Below, in pieces: positions 22,407 through 33,900 of a stretch of DNA of 64,000 nt. Both the position numbers and the translations under genes were made by a program. This DNA is from Microthyrium microscopicum (lineage: Eukaryota; Ascomycota; Dothideomycetes; Microthyriales; Microthyriaceae), in assembly GCA_010405405.1 (NCBI GenBank), contig MU004245.1, positions 189,256-253,255 of the forward strand, given 5' to 3'. How positions within the stretch are numbered: the first letter of the stretch is position 1; each line of letters begins with the position of its first letter. The notes beneath the pieces were generated by a model. The model saw only the letters and a list, made by a program, of their open reading frames with translations, was not told the origin of the DNA and ran no database searches.

Positions 22407-22761
22407 CCCGGAACAGTGCTTGAGGAGAGCCTTGGAGAGCAGCGGCAGAAGCTTCATCGGCTGGCTTGGCCGCCCTCATCGAAGCTTCAACGCAACCTCG
22501 TAGCCATAATTGCGCCACATTTGTCTTGGTTTGTCTTGAACGTGCATAGCGCCATGGCTCATGGTGGGATATGGATGCATCTACCGCTAAGGTCTGGATG
22601 CGCGCAGGGATGACCTGAGAGAGCTGTCGTTCTTCCCCCCGGCTTGACACCATCTGGGATAAATACTCTGCTTACCTGCCGTTTCACCAAATCTTTTTTT
22701 CCTGAGATTGTCTTCATCTTCTACTAACTAGTCTTTCTTTCCCTCCCCCAAATCGCCCATC

Positions 22762-24656
22762 ATGCCTATGTGGGAAGAGCACGCGTATACGCGCAAGGAT
22801 GAGAATGGCAATATCATGACCCTCGAGGAGTATGAGGCCCTCAACCCTCCAAAGGCTTTCTCCTGGGCCGACTTCAAGCTCTACATGATCTGTGGTATTG
22901 GCTTCATGTTGGACTCCTACGATCTTTTCATTGTCAATCTCGCCTCTCCTCTTTGGGCCTACGAATTCTTCACACCAGCCGGCAAAAAGCCAACGGTTCC
23001 AGCTCCAACCATTCCCTTCCTCCTCCGTGGTGCCGTCAATGCTGCCGCCAACATTGGTAACGTTATCGGCCAAATTTCCTTTGGCTTCATGGGCGATCTT
23101 TTCGGCCGCAAGTTCGTCTATGGCAAGGAGTTGATTATTGCCATCGTTGGCATAATCATGATCATTTCACTTCCAGTCAATGGCTCCAAAGGCCTCAAGA
23201 CTGGCGTACAAAAGATGTGGTGGCTGTTTGGCTTCCGTATGCTTCTTGGAAGTAAGTTTCTCCTTATTCATATCACTTTCGTCCTGCTTTCGAGTTATTC
23301 AAATCAGCATTCGCGCTTTTTTGTGTGTCATGAATTTGTAAATTCGACGTTTGATTTGCATTTGCACGTACAATTTTTGAAAATATGCTAACATTTTTGC
23401 AGTTGGTATTGGAGGAGACTACCCAATGTCCGCTGCAATCGTCGCTGAACGATCAACTATTGCCAATCGCGGTCGTATGTTGGGCTGGATCTTCAGTAAT
23501 CAGGGATGGGTACGTGATACAAGCATCCATTTACTTTGGAAAATCGTCTAACATATTTCAGGGTACTTTAACAGCTTCTATCGTCACCTGCATTCTTCTA
23601 CCCATCTGGAAGCATTCCCTCACGGCCGGCAAGTTCAGCTCTATCGATGGAATCTGGAGAACACAGATTGGCTTGGCTCTCATTCCATGCTTTGCCCTCC
23701 TATATTTCCGTCTCACCATGCCGGAATCCAAGAAGTTCACCCAAAGTGTTGAGCTTTCCAACGTTGCTAATGCTTCCCTCAACACCTCGACTGCTTCCAT
23801 CAACGAGAAAGCTCTCAAGACCCACACGGGTGAGGACATCTCGCACGATCGCCGTATCTCTATTGTTGAGGCACATGCTGTCGCGCCACCAAAGAACGTC
23901 CAAATGAAGGCCTTTATCGAGTACTTCAGCCACCCTCGTCACGCCCTCACTCTTTTCGGATGCGCTTTCTCGTGGTTCTTGGTCGATGTCGCTTTCTACG
24001 GTATCAATCTAAACCAGTCTATTATCCTCGCCGATATTGGCTACGCCACTGGCAAGACCCCTTACCAATATCTCCTCCACAACGCCGAAGGTAACTTGAT
24101 CATCGCGGTTGCCGGATATGTGCCAGGATACTTCCTGACCATTGCATTCATCGAGTTGCTCGGCCGAAAATGGATCCAGATCCAAGGTTTCCTCGTCACC
24201 GCCCTCATGTTCGCTATCCTCGCTGGTGGTAATACCCACATTGGATCCGGCGGACGATTTGCTTGCATCATCATTACACAGCTATTCTTCAACTTCGGCC
24301 CCAACGCCACTACATTCATCATTCCCGGTGAAGTGTTCCCATCGCGTGTACGTGGTCTTGCCCACGGATTCTGCGCTGCCATCGGCAAACTCGGTGCCAT
24401 TCTATCTGGTATCGGCTTCAACTACTGGTCCCAAACCGATCACAAGAAGTATCCCGGATCCATCGGTCTCCCCGGTGTGCTCTGGATCTTCTTCGCCATG
24501 GAATTGCTCGGTGCCGTCGTCACATACTTCTGCGTCCCAGAGACCCGAGGCATTGACTCTGATGCGATTGATTATGAGGAGTGCCAAGCTCGTGTTCACC
24601 ATGGACACCACAACGGCAATGGAAATGGTGTACACGAGGCTGAAGTTACACAGTAA
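22762..24656 (+). CDS. Second phosphate:H+ symporter-like MFS permease
   Basis: Exons 22762-23251, 23403-23509 and 23562-24656, about 563 residues. The first intron is 151 bases, long for this window. Signatures of the phosphate symporter family: [19 protein letters not shown] in the first helix, [56 protein letters not shown]. The C-terminus is His/Asn/Gly-rich ([11 protein letters not shown]). It is clearly paralogous to the permease at 14.6-16.5 kb but diverged, with a larger extracellular loop before helix 2 ([14 protein letters not shown]). Substrate is most likely phosphate; glycerophosphodiester (Git1-like) transport is an alternative. Confidence 0.88.
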
Positions 24657-25439
24657 AGTTTGTCAAGCGTATGATATGTTTTGCAGGGGCATTACGTCAA
24701 GGTCACTTTTGTCTAGAAGCTTATTTAAAATGATACCCTTCAGTTGCTTCTAGGCACGTCCTTGATGTCAGGCTTTGGTGGTTGCAGCATTGTTTTAATT
24801 GTTAATGTACTATGTTAATATTTTGAGAGCGGCTCATGATAGCCTGTATAAACGGAGCTTTTTAGTGTATCTTTAACACTCACTGTAGACTTGAAATCTA
24901 TCATTCGAAAGAAACTTTAATTGTACTCTTCGTGATGATTGAACGGTTGTGTTTGGCGAAGCTAGAAGTCCTTCCTTGTCTTCAGAACGCCATAGAGTAG
25001 AGTAACATGATCGGTATCCTTATCTTCACGGAAGCGAATTGAACACTTGCAAAGCTCAGCTGAATAGAACTAGAGGCACTGTTTCTTGTACTTGTATCTA
25101 TCTCCTCCTGAACCATCTTCATGAACTTCCAAACATTCGAGCAAGCTCTTATTTTCTCATCAAGTCAACAACCTTTTACGAATCCATTTAGCTGCTCAGA
25201 TATTTAGATGGGACTCGCATTGAAATGAAACCAGTAGTAATCCCTGGCCGTTATTTATCAGGAATCAGGGTCACCAGTGGCTCAAGAATTGCGTTGCCTG
25301 AAATACGAAGGCTGCGCCCCCTACTCGACGTCAACTTCACAAACCGATTGCTTCTTCCTATGTACTTTTGAACGTTACTAAACGCTAATAAGATGCCTTT
25401 GTATCCTTTCTGATTTTCAAGTCCGATCATTAATGGGCA
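24657..25439. other. Intergenic, about 780 bases
   Basis: 3' region of the permease and promoter of the next plus-strand gene. I see no gene or repeat. Confidence 0.5.
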
Positions 25440-27184
25440 ATGTCATCCACGCATTCTTGTGACCCGCTACTCACCTCCCAAGATGATGAGTTCGATGGCG
25501 AGTTGACTCCACCAAGCAGTTCGTCTGGCTCAATATCCTCTGCTTTCCAATGGCTACACAGTGCAGAAAGTAGAATTACTCCTGCAGCAGTTGAAAGAGA
25601 AAGGGCTCTCACCTCTTATACAGACTCGATAAGCTCGACACCACCTCTTTCAGCGACAGAATGGCAGTCCGATACCTTATCAGAAACTTCCGAAGCGCAT
25701 CTCCTCTTAGATGATGATCCGACTGGACACTTCAGTAGAGTTGAGACTGCACCGGCTATCTCGAGCTCTTTCTTAACTTACCCCTATGAGAAAGACCCAC
25801 CACCTCAATCTCACAAACCGAATGCCTTTGTGCCGTATACAGATGACACACCTACCACACCGAAAGATATCAAGATCAAGGTACAGCAGAAAGAACCAAC
25901 GCTACCTGATGGCGAACGATGCAAAACTTCATCGCACTCTTGTTACCAAGTCGTTATTGTTATTGCTTTCGTTGCCATATTTACGTTCTCTACAGTTGCA
26001 ACCTTCCTAGCGGTCCAGAGAGGACGTTCTGGAATGTTTTTTGGCTGTCGAACGACCGATTTTGTTTCAAGAAACTACCAGATGCAAACGCCGGAGCACT
26101 TTGATTTCAGCCAAAGTAAACAACAAAATAGTGGCCTACCTCGTCGGTTCTCAGGTACTGTGCGGGTACTTACTGGTCCTCGGAATCAAAAAGATGATCT
26201 CAATGTCAGCATCACTTCAACCGTATCGGACTTATGGGGTCAGAATATCGTCGCCGGCTGGCGACCGTCAAGATTCAGCTCTTGCGCAGAAGCTTCTTTA
26301 TACTTCCGTCCAGGTCTCGAAATTTCCAGCTTCAAGGTTGCGGCTCAAAAGCTGAACCTTATACTATCATCCGACCTGTTGATCACAGACAAAACCACCA
26401 TCTCCCTTAACAACGGAGTCATAGTCTCTCAGAAATTCCCTTCCTCACGAGAAATCTACATAGACACCAAAAGCACCAGAATAAGTGGAACGTTCAAACT
26501 CCTGGATCTCCTATCCATCAAAACAGCTTCAGGATCCCTATCTATTGACATCAATGCCCAAAATGCCCTTAAAGGGCCCTACAAGCCAGCCGTGCTAAAT
26601 ATAGAGTCGAAGTCCGGAGCAGTTGATATCAAATATCCAGGACGAGCAAGCACGATTCCTGACCGCGAATACCATTCAACCATCGTCGTACGCTCCGGAT
26701 CAGTTCGTGGCAGACTCATTCATGGCAAGAAAACCGTCATCGACATAAAATCAGGTAATCTAAACCTTCAAATACTTCCCTATGCCGCTCAGCGGGGATC
26801 CTCCGCTTTGACTACGAAGATGGCGTCCGGATTCTCTAGGATCACAGTACTGCAGCCTACGATTGGCGCTATCAGGAATATGCATAGTTCTCATAGTGCG
26901 AAATCTGGACGTCTAGAGCTTAGATATCCTGATGAATGGCAGGGACAGATTGTAGGTACTGCGAAAAGTGGCAGTATCAGTCTTAAAGGTAAGCATTTGA
27001 AAGCCGAATCCCCTGGATTGGCTGTTGATCGTTTTGCTAACAAATCTTAGGCATTGAACTTGACGTATACAGCCAGACGACAAAAGGCTCCAATAAACAT
27101 GTACAAGCCAGGAAAGGGCATGGGAAGAACAAGCTTGACTTTGACATTAGTAGCGGTAGTGTTGATGTTAAAATTGGCGCTTGA
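25440..27184 (+). CDS. Type II membrane protein with beta-rich (DUF4097/adhesin-like) outer domain
   Basis: Exons 25440-26988 and 27051-27184, about 560 residues. The N-terminal 165 residues are Ser/Pro/Asp-rich and probably cytoplasmic. One transmembrane helix follows (about 167-189, VVIVIAFVAIFTFSTVATFL), then some 370 outer residues with repeated short strands such as TKSTRISGTFKLLDLLSIKT, SLSIDINAQ, ESKSGAVDIKYPG, VVRSGSVRGRL, AKSGSISLKG and DISSGSVDVKIGA. This recurring SGS-x-V/I pattern looks like the right-handed beta fold of DUF4097-type putative adhesins; that match is from pattern alone. Function unknown. It ends 34 bases from the convergent histidine kinase gene. Confidence 0.78.
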
Positions 27185-27218
27185 TTGTACTTCATAGTAG
27201 ACTACTGAGTCATTGCAA

Positions 27219-30195
27219 TCATTCCGTGGTCCTTGCCAGACTCTCCAATTTTGGCAGGAGATCAGGTATGCGAAATGGCTTGCTAATTGAATCGTCCATT
27301 CCGGCATCTAGAGCCTGTCGAACTTGCTCTCCACGCGCGTTCGCGCTCACTGCTAGCACAGGCACATGTGCTGTAAGTTCTCCAGAGAGCTGCAATTCTC
27401 GTATTCGACGTACACAAGTGAGACCATCCTGGGCCATGTTAGAGAGTGATTGGGACGAGATGAGGATATAACGACCTCGTGGGATACTCATAGAGTATTC
27501 TACGAGACCATTGTATTGGAGGTTCTCAGGAGAAGATGACGGTAGAACTTACCATTACGGGCATCTCAATATCCATCAAGACAATAGAGATTTTGTTGCC
27601 AGCTAAGGACTGAGTATGCCACAATTGAGTTGTTTTTAAGTACTCGAGTGCTTCCTCGCCATGGCCAGCAACATGTACATTGCAACCTAGCTTTTGAAGT
27701 TGTCTAGTGAGAACTTTTTGCTAAGGAGAAGCGTCAATTTAGGATGTCAAGTAGTTCTGCGTTCACGTACATTGACAAGATTGTCCTCAACGAGCAAGAT
27801 ACTGTAGTTTGCGGCTATGATCCTTTTTTCGATGGATAGGGTGCGATCATAGTCCGGACGTCTCAATCCCATGATCGTAGTCAAGCTCGGTGGCGTAGCG
27901 ATTTTTACGCCAATGTAAAAGGCAAAAGTCGATCCAACACCGGCCTCTGAGTGAACACCTATACAGCCACTCTGGAGCTCGGTTAGAGATTTGGAGATGA
28001 ATAGTCCTAATCCTGAGCCTCCATACTGAACATGCGTTCGAGGCGTTGCCTGGCTGAAGCGAGCGAATAGTTTGCCCTGTTCTTCCTCAGTGAGTCCACA
28101 ACCCGTATCTTGTACTGTCAGCCAAATGTAGGCAGTCGGCCCGTGGCCCCATTCCTCCTCGTTCATGTAGGTTGTAGAGACCGTGCGAGTGGCAGCAAAT
28201 GTGATGCCGTTCCACTTCTCTGGCAATATTTCGAGTGAAGCGCCGAGAGTGACATATATTTGCTTCACTGGGCGATCCCGGGAGAATTTGATGGCATTAG
28301 TGAGTAAGTTCAGTAAGATCTGAATGATGTCAGCTTGATAGTCATGTGTAAAATGTCTAGATCATCGTATCACGAACTTGAAGTAACCTTGAGGGATCCA
28401 TAAACACCCATTCTGCGCCATTTGAAGAGAGACTCTGATCCTCACGGAATCTAAGCTCGATTTCTTCTTTTGAACACTCCAGCTCACACATTCTTACTGC
28501 ATCAGCTACCACTATTGCCGGCTTGACCTTCATCGGTGAAATCTGTATAAGGTTTGAGTCAAGTTTGCTCAACGTCAAAACATCGTCAATAATTCTCTTC
28601 TGGTGCATTGAGCAGGACACAATCGTTTGTAAGGCTTCTAAGCAAGAAAGAATCTCCTTGTTAAGTCTCATATGGGCCTTGTTTAATTTGTCAGGGAGTA
28701 ACTCTGCTATCAGCGCAGATATATCCGTGAGGCCTTGAATAGAAGAATCGGCAGATTGTATAACTGCGGATAATGGATTCCGCATTTCGTGGGAGGTCAT
28801 GTCGATGAAGCTGTTATGTGAGAATCAGCGACTCCTAAATTGGAATTTAAGTACTTACTTTTCTTGCTGACGCTTAGCTTCGAGCGCCTCTTCAACTCTA
28901 GTCCTCTGCACATCTTCAGCCCATTTGAAGCGCGTGATGTCTGTCATAGTGCCTAGGATAGAAACAATATTTCCCTCGGCATCACACTCTGGATACGACG
29001 AGCCTTGAGCCCAAACTTGTCTAGTATTCCCCTCGCCGTCCTTCCATTTTTTCTGCAGTCGGAACATGGTTTGGGCGGGCTTTTTATCTTCGAGAAGTAC
29101 TTTCCATGCGGCTTCTACGATAGGCAGATCCTCGGGATATACAAGAGAGGAATAATCCACCTCCGAAGGCTCAGTTTGAGGACGGCCTGTCAGCTCAAAG
29201 AACTGATTATTGCAATACTGCATGCCTTTTGTTGGATCGAAGATATAAATACCCACGGGAGCAAGTTCAGCAAATCGTGCGAACTTTTGCTCGCTCGTGC
29301 GGGCGCGCTGGAGGGCTTCCGCCTGTTGTATAGCATCTCGTTGAACCTTTTTCTGGGCACTGATATCAATTGTATTACCGGCAATGGATGTAACGGTGCC
29401 TTCATCATCGATGACTGGAACACAGGCAGAAAGTACCCACTGAAATTGTTCTTCATCGCTCGCCCCGGGCTTTCCAAATCCTGGAGCCTTCCACCGCATC
29501 TCGAAAGTTACAGGTGTTCCTTGAGATAGCGAGTTCCACTGGCTCATTACTAGTGGAATGTCCGGAGGGTAGACCAAATCCATAAAGCTGAAATCTACAT
29601 GTGTCTCTCTATCGGTGGGATGGAGACTCAACTTGTACCATGACCGATTTGCTCTCATCAAAATACCACTGGGATGATATTCAAATACACCCACATCACT
29701 CATATCCATCATGCGCTGCATAGATTCGAGCCTCGTAGGAATCAGCCTTTCATCCCTTGACTGGACGGCTGCAGTGGCACTTTCATCCACGACGTTCGGA
29801 CGTTCAGATGACCGTTTGGTCAACACCTCAGTTCCTTGTATACCATGCTCCAATGTAATGTCGGCGACATCCGCGTCGTGTTTCTTTTGAGCACGAATCA
29901 CCTTCCAGCGTCCTTGGATGGAGAAGGCGGTCCATGTTTGTCCTCCAAAATTGTACGTCTCGCGCCAATTCAGGACCGCTTGCGCCCAGGCGCGGAACTG
30001 TAGAGAAGCGCTAGCATCTGCTGTAATGAGGTTCTCGAGCCCTTGAATCGAACTGAATGCTTTATTGCGCACGAGTATGCCGAATTCGATACACTCTGTC
30101 AAGCTGATTGATGTGAGAAATGTGGGAATCGGGTCGGCGTCTAGGAAATGAGCGAACTCTGGCGCTGGAGAGTCTGAAAGCGCGCCCACGGCCAT
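27219..30195 (-). CDS. Hybrid histidine kinase (PAS-PAS-HisKA-HATPase-receiver)
   Basis: Five exons: 28859-30195, 28378-28810, 27771-28319, 27553-27720 and 27219-27428, about 898 residues. No membrane segment is seen, so it is likely a soluble sensor. Order: a GAF-like or novel N-terminus, PAS 1 (about 165-225, VGVFEYHPSGILMRANRSWY) and PAS 2 (about 310-430, LAPVGIYIFDPTKG), the phosphorylated His453 in FIDMTSHEMRNPLSA, the ATP-binding N box ILLNLLTNAIKFS, G boxes DTGCGLTEEE and GSGLGLFISKSL, then a receiver with Asp823 in VLMDIEMPVMDG and Lys879 in SISKPF. All phosphorelay residues are intact. It should signal through an Ypd1-type phosphotransfer protein; the signal is unknown. An in-frame stop just upstream supports the start. 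Confidence 0.9.
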
Positions 30196-30939
30196 CGACC
30201 CGCGTTATTATAGGCAGCGCGGTGCGGGTGAGACGCGATTGGCGTTGTCTTTTTCGGAATTAGGAGAGGAATCTGTGGTATAGGGAGATCAAGAGAATAC
30301 AAAGAAATGAATATCATACATAGGCGCGGGAAAAATAGGTGCAGGAATGCGAACTGATTCTAGGAGGTAGATCTCAGCCAAAACTCCACAGGTATTGGCG
30401 CATGCACTTGCGCCATCTACTCTAAGACCCGAAACTCATCGGGGTATACTCCGTGGCAATGATGACCGGCTATAGGTCGTCCATTGGACGCGACCTTCAG
30501 AAGGCACCACTGGTAGCGCAATCAGGAGGCAACCGACGACCGTTACTGGTTGCTACAGACGCCAGACTCCAGAGTAGTCTGTAACTTTGTGCCTTTATGC
30601 CATTGCCATCGGGAGTGGAACAACATATTGTATTGTGCGGCATAAAACTACTTCCGTGAATCATTAGGCCTGAAAGCATTACTGTTTTAAGACTTAAAAA
30701 TAAACTGTGGATTTATTCCGCGAGGTGACGTCAATCACCGCTCCTGTATGTTTCCACAAAATATGTGCCAATGTACTAAGTGGCTGGATTAAATGATTTG
30801 TCCGTGCGAATAGACACAAGTAACCTCTAGGTTCGTGGTTATTGTGGATGCAATAGCGATGCTGCAAGGCCATCATATGCAAGGTCGTGAAAATCGTCTA
30901 ATCATACAAGATATAATTATAAAGAGTCCCGACTCCCGA
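30196..30939. other. Intergenic, about 740 bases
   Basis: Promoter of the histidine kinase and 3' region of DOP1, both on the minus strand. I see no gene. Confidence 0.5.
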
Positions 30940-33900
30940 CTATCCTAAAGAATCACCGCCATCCTCAAACAAATCTTTGATCAATCCATCAACACAGTCC
31001 TCAACATCGGGCGCGATCATTCCATAAGTAGCTTCAAAGGAAAGTATGCTCAACTGTCCAAAGAAAGGACGCAGGATACGAACTGCTAGGTCTTCTTTCT
31101 GCATGGCTCGAAGGTCAGCTACGTCCATGGTGGCAGAATTGAGCAACGAGTTCATCACTAGGCGGCGCTTTTGTCCTGTGGCTGTCGAGATTATGTTCTG
31201 AGGAGTTGCAAGCATATCACCTGCATCGGGTTCAGCGGTTATAGCAGCAATATTCTCGGCAAGACTGTCTACGAGCGCGACTGGCGTGAAGTGTTCTGGT
31301 CGATAGACCGCATCGATAGAGTCTGTAATGTATAGCCATTCGTGTAGTTGGAAATCATCGAGATCTAAAGTTGTGAGAGTGTCGAGAACTTTGCACGCTT
31401 GAATGACTGATGCGTTGGAGTATTTCTCGTAGTCTGGGTTTTCGGGTAAGACTGATGATAGTGATGTTTGAAGCTCAGAGTTGACAATGGGCCACAAAGG
31501 CGCAAGATGAATTGGTGACATGCGAAGAAACAGTGCTCTTATCAGCATAAATAAATCAGCCCTTGTCGCAGCGCTGGGAGAAGACGTAGACGTTGCATCC
31601 AGAAGTTCCCCAATCTTCTCGAGGATACTTGAAATGTTCTGAGCAAAGGTATCAACTGGACAGGCTAACAATAGCAACGCAACTCGTCTGAGGTTTAGTT
31701 GAGCTCTGCGATCAGCTTCATTTCTCGCCGATGTTGCCCCAACCCCGAATACGATTCCTGCTGTTGTTGGAGCCGTCAATCTGGACAGTAATTCTGGCAT
31801 TCTGTCCTTGTCGCTTTGGGCGAAAGACTGCAGAATTGGCAGCCAAGAGTCTTTGATGAGTTGCATTGGCATTGCAAAGAATCTTGCATCGTTTAGTGCA
31901 TCCAGAACATCCTTCTTCCAGAGTTTCGCAGCATTTGGGATCTTTGTGAGGTGCTGAAGGACAGATAAGAAGTTATCATTCATGTTTGCAGGAAATCCTC
32001 TTCCTCGTAAAGTCGGCCCAGTCACATTGGCAGTTATGCTGTTGACTGCACTCAGAACCCGATCGTTTTCGCCAAGAACCAGTTTGAGTTGAGGGAGAAC
32101 AGCAGCCAATGCAGCAAGAACATCAACACTTCTGCTGACTCTTGAGCCATTTGCTTGGCCCTTTTTGGAAGATGTCTGAGAGGGCTCTTGTAAGAAACCC
32201 ATTGGTCTGGTGGTAAATGTGGCAGTGAGTAGTCTCGAAAACAAGTCCTATTGAGCAGGTCAGCAAAGCTTCTAGAATGCTTAAAAGGAATACAAACCCC
32301 AAGCTCTTTTCTCATCCTGCGCTGTTCTCCGAAATTGGTGTTCTCTACCTTTTCGGCCAACAAAGCAGCGAAGATGAGAAGAGAAGGCAGTATTTGGCTA
32401 TGAGGTAATGGATTTGCTAGAACATCTCGCAGGAACGCAGCACAGTCATTCCAAATTTCATCCATAGCATCGTCATCAACTGTTTTGGTGTAGTCAATGA
32501 GGAAAGCAATCAAATCTTGATCACGTAGCTCGCATGTTAAACTGGACTGCTTCGCAGGATCCAACGCATTGGGGTTTGTGCGGCTATATATTGCGTTGAA
32601 GATCGCCGGTATTGTGAGTTTTGGCTTCGATCCATTGAGAACATTCATTATCCCGAGAACTGAACTTTGCTGGAAATTGTGAACCGATGATCTGGCCCAA
32701 AGCATTGCTAGTGTTTCCATACACTCAAGTGTTTCTGCGGCGAAGAGGTGTTCAAGTAGTCGGCGGGCTCGATTTCGCATCCTGAGGGACGTATAGCTGT
32801 ATGAAGCTAACGAAGAAATGTCCTGCTTATCCTCTGCGCCTGTGCCCCAGCACCAGATACTGAAGCATGTTCGCACAGCGTCTTGAAAACAGAGCAAAAC
32901 TGTCAGCCGACTATTGGCAACGGCGCTTCTCGATGGCTTTTCAGCATCAGCTGCAAACACCCCTTGAACCATGTTTCCGAAAAATCCTTGAGGCTGATCG
33001 GGAGACTTTGGATGTGGAGTTTTGCCTTCATCGCCCAGAAGACGATCGTGCGCACTTGCAAGTATGTGCTCAAGACCATTCAATAGACCGATGAGAGTTG
33101 GCTCAGGAGATGTTTGCGAGTTGGCCTCTACACTTTGATACGTCGACTTCATCTGATTGAATATAAGTGTAATTTGAGAACATAAGCACTCCACCAATGG
33201 TATCAGGTTTTGGAAAATTGTATCAGAGAATATAGGCAGAACCTCAATGAGAAACAGGACCCAACTCTCAATGTTGATACGAGAGGATCTCGATTGAAAA
33301 CCGGCCTTCAAACAGTCAATGACCAACCGCTGTGATTTTGAGCTTGCACTTTCTGTACGAAGCTTTGAGACCTCGTGTGTACCGGTAGACTTTGGCAGTG
33401 GCGCAAAAAAGTCTTTGGATGCTTTCCGAGCATGAGTTGGTGATAAGAGAGCGGCTGCACTAGGTGAGTACTGAATTTTGAGTGCTGCCACGATGGTCTG
33501 TAACAAGAGTGGCTGTTCAAAAGCATCAGCAGTCTCTATAGTTGAGTAGAGAAGTTGAAGTAGATGAGTATCAAGGTTCAAAGCAGTCAGTGGAACAGCG
33601 TATGGTCCGCTTAATAGCGTCATAGCCAGCTCGAGAGATAGTCGGCGAAGATCCTTCAATTTACAGCTTTCTGACTCCACTGACGCTTGTAAAGCCTTCA
33701 TGCTTAGCTGAACAAGTAGCACTTGCAATGTAATGGAGACATCTTTCTCCGGTGAGCTTTCCAGTGGAACAACGAACTCGCCTGCGAGTGTCAGCCAAGT
33801 ATTTTCGGAAGCATTGTTGATTATCCGCAACAATTGACGAAAGTAATATACAGCTTGTGGAAGATTTGGATTGCTGTTTTCGAGCGCACCGGTTTCCTCA

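Larger units (their letters stand above)
19404..22761. other. Intergenic, 3.4 kb, gene-poor
   Basis: Between the hydrophobin-like gene and the second phosphate permease. It contains one weak 154-residue frame (20868-21332, minus, listed separately). The last 600 bases (22100-22700) are more GC-rich and act as promoter for the permease. I recognise no transposon, tRNA or domain. Confidence 0.5.

Noticed and set aside
22156-22653. 165-residue minus-strand frame upstream of the second phosphate permease
   Set aside because: No domain; Ala/Arg/Ser composition typical of GC-rich chance frames; it overlaps the permease promoter and the CACGTGGG box.
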